A DNA stretch of 64,000 nt from positions 6,945,427 to 7,009,426 of the forward strand of contig NC_086366.1 in NCBI RefSeq assembly GCF_036324505.1, in the 5' to 3' direction. Within the stretch, counting starts at the first letter, position 1, and each line of letters begins with the position of its first letter. This document shows positions 1-12,200 of this stretch, one piece after another. A model generated the notes under the pieces. The model saw nothing but the letters and a program-made list of their open reading frames with translations, was not told where the DNA came from and did no database searches. The translations under genes were made by a program, and so were the position numbers. This DNA comes from Eleginops maclovinus (taxonomy: Eukaryota > Chordata > Actinopteri > Perciformes > Eleginopidae).

Positions 1-469
1 AAGGCCTGCCCTGTGAAGAATACATTTGCTGTTGGAAAACATTTTGGCTTCCGCCTTGGGAGCTAATTGAGTACTCTGACAATGAAGTGCTTGGCTGGTT
101 CACATACACACAGGGGTGGAAAATTCAATTCCGCAGCAGGTTCAGAGCACTCTGCAAGGAGAAGCGTAAGAAAAAGGGGTGCCGGGATTAAAGAGCCAAG
201 CTGGCTCTGTGGCTCTGCCTGGCTCAGTGGGCATATTCTTTTCATTACACCGCTATGTTTTATTGTTTTATTGACCAGCTGACAGTGAGACTTAACAGGT
301 CAATGCACCTTTTCACAACCATATTTTTACATGCTACAGTGTCCAGTCACATTATTGTTTCTGACTTTGAGTATTAACACATTGCAAAATGACTGTAATT
401 TGTGCATATAGACGTATTGTTTTATTGGAAAGACATCAGATCTCATCAGTCTTACTAGACATACCGTAT
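1..469. other. Non-coding, nothing recognised
   Basis: AT-rich sequence with only short overlapping open frames on both strands (60-71 codons) that show no splice context, domain or codon signal. It ends at the target duplication of the hAT element that follows. Confidence 0.5.
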
Positions 470-477
470 GGAGGTGT

Positions 478-996
478 CAGTGACGTGCGGTGAGGGGAGG
501 CAGGTGAGGCCGTGTCATCATGAAAAGTAAAATGAAGAAATAAATGTAATGATCATATTTATCCAGTTGTTTGTATTATAAAGTTATTTTCCTTTTAATT
601 TCACCAGTTTTACATTATTTTGATCCAAAATCGCTGAATTTTCATATTCACGTTCAAACACTGAGAACGGCTGCTCGGTGAGGCACCAACCTGCTGACAT
701 GCTATACAGGGAGACTGTAACTGCTGTCTGTCTGTATGTCGCTATTAAAATGTTCAAACACTCTGGCTATATTAACTAATTTCCATACTTTAGCTGGTGT
801 ATATAATATACAGTGTTTTTTGTCAACTGTATGTCTGTAACGTGTCTCTTGTGCTGAGCAAAACCGCTGCGAAGAGAGACTAGGTGAGGCACGCAGTTCT
901 CCTGCCTCATGGCAGTGGGTGCTAGTGAGTCCAGTTCAAATCTGATTGTGATGACGTCAGTGCCTCACCAGCCATGAACTTCACCGCACGTCACTG
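478..996. mobile_element. hAT-type non-autonomous DNA transposon (MITE), complete
   Basis: A 519-bp element has identical 16-bp terminal inverted repeats, CAGTGACGTGCGGTGA at 478-493 and its complement at 981-996. Both flanks carry the same 8-bp duplication, GGAGGTGT, at 470-477 and 997-1004. An 8-bp duplication with termini beginning CAGTG is the signature of the hAT superfamily. No transposase frame is present, so it must have been moved in trans. Sub-terminal GTGAGGC motifs recur near both ends. The perfect duplication suggests fairly recent insertion. Confidence 0.9.
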
Positions 997-1004
997 GGAG
1001 GTGT

Positions 1005-1766
1005 GTACTGTTGATTCAAACACCTTCTACAGTTTTGCCCCAGCAAAAGAATAATAATGTATTTTTGTTCTGCTGTATTATTCATTAAATTGTTCCGTCT
1101 GTTTTGTCCACAGCAACACACCATACCTCAACACATTTTTGCGATATAGCGTGTCCTGCGAGAGTTTTATGCAACCTTAGGCCAAAATCGCAAAACCAGA
1201 TAGTGGACTACATAATCCAACAGGCATATTTCCATTAAATATAATATGTCGAGCACATTCAGGCCAAACAAAACAACCAGCACTTGCATCAGTCTGTTGT
1301 TGAAACTATTTAGTGCTGTGGCATTGTGTGTTGTCATTAATATTTCACCATCTACAGTCTGGGAGCTTGGACTTACTGTCTAGTAAACACATGAGAGCTT
1401 TGAAAGACCAATCTCTTACTTCTCTTTGTCTTTGGGTACTGTAAGTGTAAAATGAGTTAAATATTTGTCTGTCACTTTCCTGTTAAGACCCTGCAGTGAT
1501 ATAAACAACTACGAAAGATGTGTGCCTCCAATGGTGAGGGCTTAATGTCCAGATACCTATGCCTTTGTTTGATGATCTACTAATTGGGAAGCTCTTAAAA
1601 CCTAATGGGAGTCTTAATTAAAGCCTTATTTAAGGAGGGTGCATTGGAAAGGATCCTAATCAAGCCATATGTAAGGTTTAATTGTAAGACACTCATACAC
1701 ATAATCCGCCTAATTAAAACAATAGGGCTAGTATTAGTTGGAGGTTAAAAAAGTAAATAAAAAAGG
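1005..1766. other. Non-coding, AT-rich
   Basis: No coding signal and no recognised repeat. Short TTAATTAA and TTTAA palindromic patches occur around 1615-1635. Confidence 0.5.
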
Positions 1767-1767
1767 C

Positions 1768-1820
<53 letters not shown>
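1767..1820. repeat. (CAGA)n microsatellite
   Basis: About 13 uninterrupted tetranucleotide units of CAGA/GACA. It lies about 60 bp upstream of the pyrimidine tract that precedes the orphan frame at 1900. Confidence 0.97.
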
Positions 1821-1821
<1 letters not shown>

Positions 1822-1899
1822 TCAAACAGAGCATTATGTAATACCATCACAGCTGTCCTTTTTTTTTCTGTCACTATACAGTGGTCTTGATTTGGCACT

Positions 1900-2109
1900 A
1901 TGACCCCCACACGCTGTCTGCAGTTGTATGATGCTCTCCTAGCATGTATTGCAAGTGGCAGAAGGACCCAGCTGGTGTCACTGGCCGAGACCTTGACCCA
2001 GTCACAGCAGGGGGGTCGGTCCCAGTCACAAAGGATTGCACTTTATGCCCGTCTTGCTGAGGCAGAGGTCACAATGAAGTGTCAGCGCAAGGCCCTAAGA
2101 AAAATGTGA
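1900..2109 (+). CDS. Orphan reading frame, possible terminal exon of an unrecognised gene
   Basis: A 69-residue frame begins MTPTRCLQLYDALLACIASG and ends with a basic tail, QRKALRKM, before TGA. It is more GC-rich than its surroundings. Its composition (Ala, Leu, Gln, Arg, Glu) suggests alpha helix. A pyrimidine-rich stretch ending CTATACAG at 1881 and a second acceptor-like site, CTGTCTGCAG at about 1926, precede it. All three frames after the first site meet an early stop, so the second site (reading LYDALLACIAS onward) is the better exon start. An AATAAA signal lies about 250 bp after the stop. I do not recognise the family. It could be a last exon of a plus-strand gene, a processed fragment, or chance. 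Confidence 0.35.
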   Translation: MTPTRCLQLYDALLACIASGRRTQLVSLAETLTQSQQGGRSQSQRIALYARLAEAEVTMKCQRKALRKM

Positions 2110-2355
2110 TATAGACCAAAAAGAGGAACTCTCTCTGATCACATTTCCATCAACACAGATTTATGCATACAGTCACTGTGAAAATCTAAATGACTTTAGA
2201 CTTGGATCGCGTGTTATCTGTTGAATATTAAATATTAAATATGTGCTCACGTTTTGTCTATTGGAATTGTGTGTTGGACCCAATTGTCCTCAAACTGTTT
2301 AATAAGCGGTCTCAGTTCTAGGATGCTTTGTTGGTGTTGTTGACTGATCTAGACA

Positions 2356-2361
2356 AATAAA
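2356..2361 (+). terminator. Candidate poly(A) signal AATAAA
   Basis: A canonical AATAAA hexamer lies 247 bp after the stop of the orphan frame at 1900-2109, a plausible 3' UTR length. AATAAA is common in AT-rich DNA, so it supports the exon only weakly. Confidence 0.3.
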
Positions 2362-2369
2362 AGACTCAG

Positions 2370-5300
2370 TCAACACGGTGAAGGAAGCAGCAGTAAAACA
2401 AAGAGGATGTTGTGAAGGAAAAACAAGTGTACTTTGAAGGTAGGGTTACAACACTCTCGGGACAGCCTGCAGTTTTCTCATTGTCATCAACATAGACATG
2501 CCCTTGATCAAAGGTGCATACTGTCCCCATTGTTTGCACCAGTGCGAGGGGGGAAAAGTGCTTCCTGTGGTGCTTCTCAATACTGGGAAATGTATTTATT
2601 TCAACTCCCTTTGAAAGCAACACAGTTGAATCAAGCCCGACAAATTAAAATCTTTGCAAAGACCAAAGCACTGTTTAGTACACATTGATTCTGGGCCCTG
2701 AACACAGACACGTTTTCTCACAAAGGTAGTTTTCTTGTTTCTTGTTTGACAAATGACTTTGAACCTATTAATTGTGCTGTTGTATTCTGCCATCTCGACT
2801 ACTCGCGAAGCGAAGCACAGGTTGGAATTTGCATTATAATATGCAGAGAGCACGTTTTCCCTCAGCGCTACACTTTTAGAGCTCTATGCGAGACAGCAGA
2901 GATATTAGCTCGTAGGCATTGCCGTGCTGTGCTGAACTCAGTGTCTCGCTAAATGACTCTTAATTCAGGGGGCTCTTTTCTCTCTCTGAATACTGAGCAA
3001 TTAGCATTTGGTGCTAGAGGTGCTATAGATTGTGCTTTGGCATAGCAGTGGGACCAGAGAGAATGTGAAGGGGAGGACGAGTGATGTTAATTTCAGTATG
3101 GGGGTGGCCAATCGTGGGAGGACAAAAGTAGAGATGGCAGCCCTTTTTTACATTTCCAGCTAGTGAGCAATATCATACCTGGTTTTACTGAGGGCATTAC
3201 CAGAAGTGATTCTCCATCTCTTGTCTCATTTGCACTTTATGCCAAAAGTTTTCTATGCGGGTAGCCTTCTGTGTTGTTAATGATGGTGCCCTTCCGCTAT
3301 ATACCAACACGTCTGCAGCGCTCCTTATTGTGGCAGAGAGAGACAGATCGAAATAGACAGACCAAGTAGGGAATCTGATAGACACCAGCGTCCCCCTGAA
3401 CAAAGAACACAAGTGTATCTTTTAGTCTGGTGGATGATAAGGCTGTGTGGCATGATAGTCTGCCATTCTTTCTAGAGGGCTCTGGGGTCCTTGGCATTTC
3501 TGACACACAGCGCGGCAGTGAGGGAACTTCCAAGTGTGCTGATGTTTTGTCTGCTTTTATATTTCAGAAAGTATGAATTTAAACTAACTCAAGATAAAGC
3601 TTTTGAGCCATTTTGTACATCCGAGAAAAAAAGAAAGACAGGCAGAAGGGAAAAGAATGGCAGAGAAAGATATTCAGTCTTAGTTATACTGCATTTCCCC
3701 ACTTAAAAACACTGCCCTGCCATCATTCCTCTACTTGCTTCTCTGTCACACACAGGCATATGTTTGAGTCGTCCTGTCATGTCGCATTTCGTGAACTTTA
3801 AGATGCTCCTGACCTGCTTTATGTCGCTGGAGGGCAAGGAAACTGCGGGGTGGGATGATGGGAAGCATGCTGGTGTGCAGCGTCCCGGTGTGAGTCTCTG
3901 GGGTCAGGTATAAGAAAGTACTCATACGACATGCAGTCATGTTCATACTTACATGTAGCTATTTATTTCTTTGTTGTCATGCCATGCTCCCTTAGCATGC
4001 TCTGGTTCCGTTTTCCCAACTCTCACTCCAGCCGTGTGACTTAATCAGTCTGACAGACTCTAGGTGCCTGGGGAAAGACTCTCTCTCTCCACAGTGCCTT
4101 TCTCCTCAAGTTTACGCTCTCTGTGACAAACTAATTGTGGCACCTTTCGAAAATGCACTGCTCTCTGTTTGACGGCTCTCTGTGGTCTCATCACACTCAC
4201 AAACATGCATGCACACAAAGACAAAGTGCACAAACACTGCCACACACTGAGAGAGAACGAAGACGCGAAACAGGTACATGCAGGGACACACACAAACACA
4301 AGATTAAGAGAAGACATAAATACACAAAATGTGGCTAAAAACCAGAATCTCCCCAAGGCGCACACATTATGCCTCACACCCTTCTCCCCTAGACACCTTC
4401 CTCGTTCCACTAAGTGCTTACTCAAACAGTCCCCATGCATAAAGAGGAAGCCGTTCTGCTTATTGGTTTACTGTTATTGAGTGACATTCTCAATTAGTTT
4501 TCATTGGAATCTCATGGTGTCTGACCTCTTGAGTTCTTTTCAAAGCTCATTATAAAAGCAATGGGATTCTACGTCCGTGGTGCTGACTAACCTTGGCTCA
4601 GGTCCAACATATTCTGGCTAACAAAGTGGGCTAGAGAAAACTTCATCCTGTGGATAAGGACCTCCCCGCAGGGCTCAGATGCTTCACAATTTAATTCAGA
4701 AACACAACAGCACCCCAGTGGCATCTTCAACAACTCCACTTAATCTGAGACCTAAAAAAGATTTTTATTTTTCTAGAAGAAGCCAAATGGCAATCCTCCT
4801 ACCTCAATTTATTTTCTATGGGGACCTGATTAAACTTGAACAGAAAGCCATTTTTAAAAGGCCGTATAGGAGGGCATTTAGAAAAAAGAAAAACTCAATT
4901 AATGATCCCAAATTGTAGTTTTTAAAGCATTTTTATAAAACAATAAATGAGAGTGAACTAAAGACCTTTTCTTTCATAACAAAGGCAATCTAACATCAGG
5001 GAATGAATGATATGAAGCAGATGTATGTGCACAGGATAAAGTAAAACCTCTGTGATTGAACTTCCTTCCCCATGGTGCCAAGTTATTAAACTCACCCTAG
5101 AGTGATTCAATTAACTTCACCTGTCGTTTCTTGAAGAGATATGACTCATACTCTGATTCCTGTCTTTTTTCTCAGAAGCAGTGTTTTCACTTTGCAAAGC
5201 TGAGAGCTTTCATTCTCTCAAATTAAGTTCAACAACACTTACTGTGCACCTGGCAGTTCATCTTCTGATGGGCTCGTTGCACATTTAAGGCCTCTTTAGC

Positions 5301-6090
5301 ATTTCAGAGTTTCGTTGGTTGCATTTACCTTTATTTTTTTCTTCTTCTTCTTTCCTCTAAAAATCAGTCAAAGTTAGAGTGGTCCATCTGGAGCCCCTCT
5401 GACCTGCTTTTCTTCCCGGGGTCTCTGAGATGGACAGCAATCATACTGATAGCACCTGACAAACGCTTCCCCTGACATACCATTTCACCCTACTACCATC
5501 TCTTGTCGTCCTCTTCCACATGCCTAAGCATTTTAACAACATCGGCTTCCAGGCTTTCACTGGCCTGCCTGAGTTGACGGAGCAACGGTCCCACAGAGCA
5601 GAACAATCCGCAGGCTTTTTTTTTCTGAAAGGCAATACAAGTAGAGGAGGAGGAGAAACCCAAAGTAGGAGAACGATTTGGAGGACTCGGATAAGGGACA
5701 TGTTAGGGCGGCTCAAATATTCTCTCATTATTCTCCATTTTAAACAGAAGCAAAGATGAGAACGAAACATTTCCTATCTCTCAAAGTGGCAATTTGCCCA
5801 TTTAATGCTTGTGTTATGCGGGCCTGACATCCTTTCATCCACCCACTTCGCACTAATCTAATTCTTTTTTCCCTTTTATTTCTTGGCTGATAATTCTCAC
5901 TTTATTTCCATTAAGCTTTGTTTGTTCACAGCAATCTGTTGCTGTAATTTATTAGAGCTGTCAGCCTAAATGATGTGGCATACCGACACGGCCCGGCAAA
6001 TCGAGGCTCCCCCCTTCCCCTTCTCCTTTTATGGAAAGCTGCCCTAGTTTTTTAACAGGGAGGAAGAGGGAGGCATTACAATTAAGGTGG
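2370..6090. other. Non-coding; possible intron of the minus-strand gene starting at 17.2 kb
   Basis: No open frame has both convincing splice sites and protein-like composition. The stretch 4190-4340 is CA-rich low-complexity sequence, and its 126- and 103-codon frames are by-products of that composition. A CTT run lies at about 5338-5352. If the signal-peptide exon at 17.2 kb belongs to a long-intron gene, this is intron 1. Confidence 0.4.
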
Positions 6091-6095
6091 CGACA

Positions 6096-6113
6096 TGGAC
6101 CCCCTGGTGGCCA
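6096..6113 (-). promoter_or_regulatory. CTCF-like binding motif
   Basis: The plus strand reads TGGACCCCCTGGTGGCCA. Its complement, TGGCCACCAGGGGGTCCA, matches the vertebrate CTCF consensus (CCACCAGGGGGC core with TGG before it) over nearly its whole length. It sits in a locally GC-rich patch, 6000-6230, within AT-rich DNA. Sequence match only; occupancy is not shown. Confidence 0.4.
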
Positions 6114-6239
6114 TGCTCAGGGACCATATGTCCTGTCAGAGAGATGCCGGCCCTCGACTCCAGGGAGCACTGGGTTGAAATCTGGTTCATGTCTCTGTGG
6201 GGAAACACCACTGCCCCTGTTTCATCATTAAACCGGGGA

Positions 6240-9200
6240 TAACATATTCTGTTTGAGTATGAGCCTTTTTTGCCATTGTTGCCTGCTCTTACCCATTCAA
6301 TTGTTTCCTTTTAATTCCCGATACATGCAAAACGGTCAGGATCTGTTGTTCAAATCAACCCGATGCATATCACATAATTCACATTCATTCAAAACGTGAT
6401 AACCACTTGGGTGATGCCACAAAGAGGCTGCAAAGGCTCATGGCGGAAAAAAAGGAGATTAATGAAATTAGAGACAGATTTGAATAGCATCAGTATGTCT
6501 CATTCTGCATAGCCTGTTGAGGCCCATTCATGCATGCCATTCATTGTCTCCTCATTAAAGATGGAGGGAATTAACATGACTTTTCCTAAAGCAAATAGTC
6601 TGCTTGGTTTGCTATTTTCTTTTCAGGTTTGGGATGTACGACGGATGCATGCTTATCAATTCGTATGAAGTACATGTCTTTTTCCCTCACAGGAAGCCTA
6701 AGTGGAAATGCGATAACAAAGAGACCTCACAATCTTTACTTTTTTTTCCCCCTTTCCAAGCCCCTGAGACGGTTCTCTCTTATTTTGTCCAGTTCTCCTT
6801 TTGTACAAGGCGAATGCTGGTTTTTAAGATGAAAGACACTTGTTTGGCAGCCTTCAAAGAGTCACAGAACTCTGAAAGTCACTTGTATTGCAGAGCTGTT
6901 CATTCTCCATTTTAGATCCAATATGGAGGTGATGATCAAAAGATCAGAGCTGAGAGGGATGCTAAAAGATATCCGCTTTGGAGTAAACAACAACAATAGC
7001 AATCCCCAGACCACAGAATACTCTCTTCTAAAGGACCATCCTTCACCTAATGCCAAAGAGGACTCACATCAATATTATTGTATTTGAAAGATGTCTCTAG
7101 GTCAATCTAAAAGGTTTAACAAATTACTTAAAGCGGTCTTTTTCCTATTTTAGAAATTAGCAGTTTTTGTAGTTTTCTTACTCCCTATATTAGATACTCA
7201 TCATATACGAGGTGTTTTAAAAATCATGAAACTGTTTCTACACATCTAAAAGCAAAAACAGAGGAGGAATATCAAAGCATGACGCATTTAGAGAGCTTGC
7301 AGATGAGGACAGGACAAAGCACAGTAGACTCCAAGCCATTAACACTCCGCTCAATGTGGAGCGTACCCATCTGGAGGAGACTCTTTAGGCTACAGGAGAT
7401 CCAACATTAATTTATGAGGGATAGTTTCTCCATGTTTCAAATGAGGCTGTGCCGGAGTTTCTGCTAGGTCTGAGCAAATTGAGTTTTTTATTTTATTTTA
7501 TGAAAGCCATGTTAATAATGCAGGCTCATAACCTCAGGGAAAGTTTCAGGTCCATGCACTGGAGGTGATGGGGGGATTGGTGACACCCCTGAACATCCCT
7601 CTGTGTGCTGCCACGATCATCTTTAGATGCCCTTCTGCATTTTTAATGTCCTGCTGTGCCCGTGTCATACTGCATTGGGACAGAGGCATTGACTTTTCCC
7701 AACCAGATCAGAGAAACATAAGCTAAAAGTCACACAAGGGTATTTTTATTTAAATAATGAAAGGAAGCTTTTGTTACAGTACCAGTCCACCACTAACAAA
7801 CAGCATGGCGTCCTTTAAAAACACACTGAAAAGTAGTTTCAACCAAAGCTGTTTGCAGTAAGATAGGCACCCAATGTGCAGTAATAAAATTAGCATACAA
7901 CGAAAGCAAGGCATTATCACAATTGTGCTTGTTTGCATACACGCACAAATACTCTACTCAGACAACAAATACACTGGTATTAAGGATTAGGGCTGCATGA
8001 AGCAGATATGTTTTAATTTGTGACAAGCATGTTCTTCCTTCTGAGATGTCTTTCATTCTTTGTTGTTCTTTCTTCTCCCCTCACTTTCTTCCCCAAGTGC
8101 TAATTATATATTTGTTTACCTTGGAAGGCATTGTGTTGTCATTACCATCATCCGTCTACTATAAGATAACGTTGTCTTTCTGCAAGGAGATAATCCTCTA
8201 TACTTACAAACAACACTTTTACTTAAATGCTACTTTGCTTTCCCCCAACAATCCTTCAGATTAACTTTCTATTTTCATCTCTATTTTCTGTGCATCATCT
8301 CACTCCTCCCCTCAGGAAAAGAATGTTATATATGGAGACATTGCATGGTCACACATGGATTTCATACATCACAAATCGAGCCACTGCAGAGATCAGTGCT
8401 TTGAACAAAATCGCAGCAATAACACTGCTACCATTTTCCCCCAAAATGCCTCATGGGTACCGTGATGAAATGAATCTTAGATTGCAGTGAACCTGAGCAC
8501 TGAGCCTCTCTAAACTACATACACCTGCGATGATGACACTGCAAGGTAACCAGGGGAGCCAGCAATTGACAGTCCATTTTATCAGAACTATCCACTGGTC
8601 CTACGTCCTGCTCTTTAAAGATGATGAGTTGACCATGGTGGACCTGCCTATCCACCATCTTGCCTTATGTTATTTCTTTAGCAGGGTGCTGTCCACTCAT
8701 CCGTCATTACACTGGCCTTTCTCTAGTTACATTATCGCTTTAGATAAGGCTTCAATAAACTGCACATGGCTTTTAGGGCTCTCTCTCTTGCCACTCTAAT
8801 CCAATCTCTGATGTGGAGTCTGTTTATCATCTTGCACCGCAGGCATTTTCCCTGTCCCTGCAGTGCTCTTGCTTGCACAGGAAGTAATGGATGGCCTTGC
8901 CCTTGGTTCACCCCAAGGCCTTCTAGTTCCTCAACTGTTTGTCTTCAGGTTGACTCAAATGGGTCTGCAATGTGGTATTGTGATTTGATTAAATCAGATT
9001 TAAAAGGGTTGATACGGAAGGAGGCATACAAGGTTGCCCTGCCCAGTTTTGTGAGCCAGTTCTGTGCCATTTAGCATTGGGCAGTGGCCAATGGAAAGTG
9101 GAAAACTGAAATGACTTCAGTTCTCCTTTGTGATTTGCACTAATGTCCCACAGGGATTGAGCAATGACCACTGTGAATTCCCCCAGGACACCAGCCAGAT

Positions 9201-12200
9201 TGAAACCCCTGCCAACAGATTTGAAAGGATAGCAAATCATTTAAACTCCCAAATGTGCATTAGCATTTTATCAGTGCCTGGGCCAACCTCCACAATATTA
9301 AATTGCACTTGATAAAATAAAATAAAAATCAGAGAGTGCTGCAAGAGCTCTTCAACCTGCGAATCAGTAAAGTGAATATTGGAGAGGCCTCTAAAAAATT
9401 AATTATACTTTAATTCCCTTTGTTTACTCTGTCAAGTTTCTCACATCCTTTTCAGGAATCCAGCTGATGAAGAAAGGACTGAGAGGTGGAAGACAGTAGT
9501 GACATATTTCCAGGGATTGTCTTCAGCTGATACTGCTTGCGACAACCATATTAAAAATAGACAACCTATTAAATTGAGTGAATCCCAGCAGTGCCATATT
9601 AAAGAAACATCAGACATACCGGCCTACAATCAATACAGCTGTTTTCTCATTTAAGGCTATCTTCATGTTTCAGGATCAATGGAAACCTTCATTTATAGCA
9701 TGGTACAGAACCTACCAATACTTTCCAGCTCTCAGTTCACAAACCCCAGGGTTTCTCAACTGTTATTGTGCTCTGGCAGATTGGTAATGCAAGTGAAAGT
9801 ATTGAATGTGTCCGTGTGTGTGTGCGCCTCTCAATGCATGTCATTCTGTGTGAAGGCTGTGCCAGATGAAGCCCTCGTAAACAACTATAATGACACAGAG
9901 CCACAGGCCTCACGCTGAATATGTCTGGAGACCAATAGAGGGATTTTCTATCAACATGCAAACCAAGCACCCCATGTCACAGACCTTCTAAGACTGGTGT
10001 CAACTGCTCCTGCATTTCCTCGACAAATACACAAATGGGAACGGAGTTGGCACAGTGCCAACATAAGTGGTGCTGAATGAGTGTTTTGTGGGGGAGGGGT
10101 GGTATGCCGAGCAGTTTCTGGCTCCTATGCTAACATTGCGAGCCTCACTAGTGAATGGCCCTTTCTTCCCAGTTGCTTTAATTGTCTTAGTGGGACAGGC
10201 AGGTGGCTCAAAGCCTCATTTGGTATCTGGGAAAAAAACTGGGAAAAACAAACACATGCACATCTACATAGAAGGGAGTGTTGGGGGAGGGTGGCAGCAG
10301 TAGACGCTTTTCATTTTCAAAGCTACACATTCCCCCTTGGCAGATATCAAAAGTTTTGGCTTGGATCAAGAGCAAGTTTTTGCTGCTATTGTCTCTGATG
10401 TGCTTTACTGAATAAAACATTGTGTGGTATCAGTGCCAGATCAAATAGCCTTTCAAAAAAGCCATGGCCCTCACCTTTGGTGTCTGGTAACATAGAGAGC
10501 GTTGTTTTCCTTTCCATTTAAAAAAAAAGTATAAGCTATTGAGCCTTTACACATTGCATTGCTAAGAACAATTTAGGTGAATCGAAAAAGAAGCACTGCT
10601 CCCTTTAATTGATCCACACCATGGTGTTTTACAATAGAGTGGCACTTTGTTATATCAGAGTCCAGACAGTCAAAACAGCCTTGCCACAAACAGGTTTGCT
10701 AACAAATATTAGTGTGATACATACTATATTTTGCCATTGTTGTTTCCAAAACATGCACAGCAGTAGTAATGTAATGGCAGAAAGAGACACATTCACAGTC
10801 ATCCACAGGTGAGCAGATTCTCCCTCGCCAGATTCTGCTTGTACAAGTTAAAAGGCTGATTTGCATTTATATTGCCATTCAAGGCTTGCAGCTGTAATTG
10901 TCGTGGCATGGTAGCAAATGCAGCGACACCAGACATACTCACATGCAAACACACACAGAGAAAATACATGTGAAATGAGCGGTATGAAAACCTTCCCCAT
11001 GAATCAATTGTCATGATTCTTTGGCATGAGAACGTTGGGACATTGAGAAGCGAAGGATGAGATGGAGAGAAGAAAGAAAGGCGAGTTCATCCGGGTGTAA
11101 TATTGAGCTGTCCTAGAAACTTCCCGCCAAACACTAGGAAGTCGTTATCTGATCAGCAACCCAATTCCTCATGTGCCTCCTGTGCTGAAGCAACACATGC
11201 ATCTTCGGGGTCCTTTCCTAACAGCCTTTCACAATCACGTCGATGCATTGGCTGGCTGGTTTACTCACAAATGTTTCAAGCAATAGCGGGACAAATAACA
11301 TGACACAGTTGGCAGAATGTGTATCGGCAATATTTGCATGTGATTTACTGCTTGGATTGAACCATCCTGAAGAAAGGAAGTTTCAGGCAAGGCGTTCAAT
11401 TTACTCATGAACGTTTTTCACATATAAATGAGTCAGCCAGGAATTGCACACAGACTTCTGAAGGTCACAAAAGCTCTTTGCGTAGGTTACATGTACATTA
11501 CTGGACATGCATCAGCCTCTTAGGTGGATGTAACAACATATGTAAGTGGCTGTATATTAAAATGAGGTAGGGTGTACATATCTACCACTCAGCTAAGTGA
11601 CAATACTTATCATGCATGTGATAAAACCATTAAAGCAGCACTGACCCTGATGTCGAGTTTGAGTATGAAGCATATTTCCAATAAATGCTGTGTGACTAAC
11701 AAGCTGAGTAATTCAATTAAATGTTGCAATTATCATCGCAACGGTATTTTGCATCCAATTACTCTTCATATTTACAATGCAATCTGCAACTCCCTGCATA
11801 TACAAACTACAGCAGGGATAAAAATAGATTAAATTGCATCTCAGGTGTTTTTGCACAAGTAACAACTCCCTAATTACTTTTGTAGATTGCAATGTATGTA
11901 TGTAAGACCCTACATACAGTAACAACCTTACGGATACACAACATTTATTTTATTTCAAACTATAACACTTCTTTATTAAATATTCTTTCACCTTTGGTTT
12001 ACACATTTGACATTTTCCCTCGTGTAATGTTCTTGTTTTGCTCACCTGTTTCCATGACAGATGTTGACTCAAACTCAGTAGTGTCAACCATGGGGGATAA
12101 AAAGGCTGTACTGTATCTCTAAAAACACATCTAGCAATAGCAGAACTGTTTTTATAGACTACTTTTGTGTTTAGGAGTGGCTTGTTTAATCAAATCAACC

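Noticed and set aside
4060..4440. 126-codon minus-strand frame and its plus-strand partner
   Set aside because: Driven by CA-rich low-complexity sequence; Cys/Ser/Phe-rich translation typical of antisense repeats.
9737..9770. CAGGGTTTCTCAAC, resembling a hAT terminus
   Set aside because: No inverted partner or 8-bp duplication found nearby.
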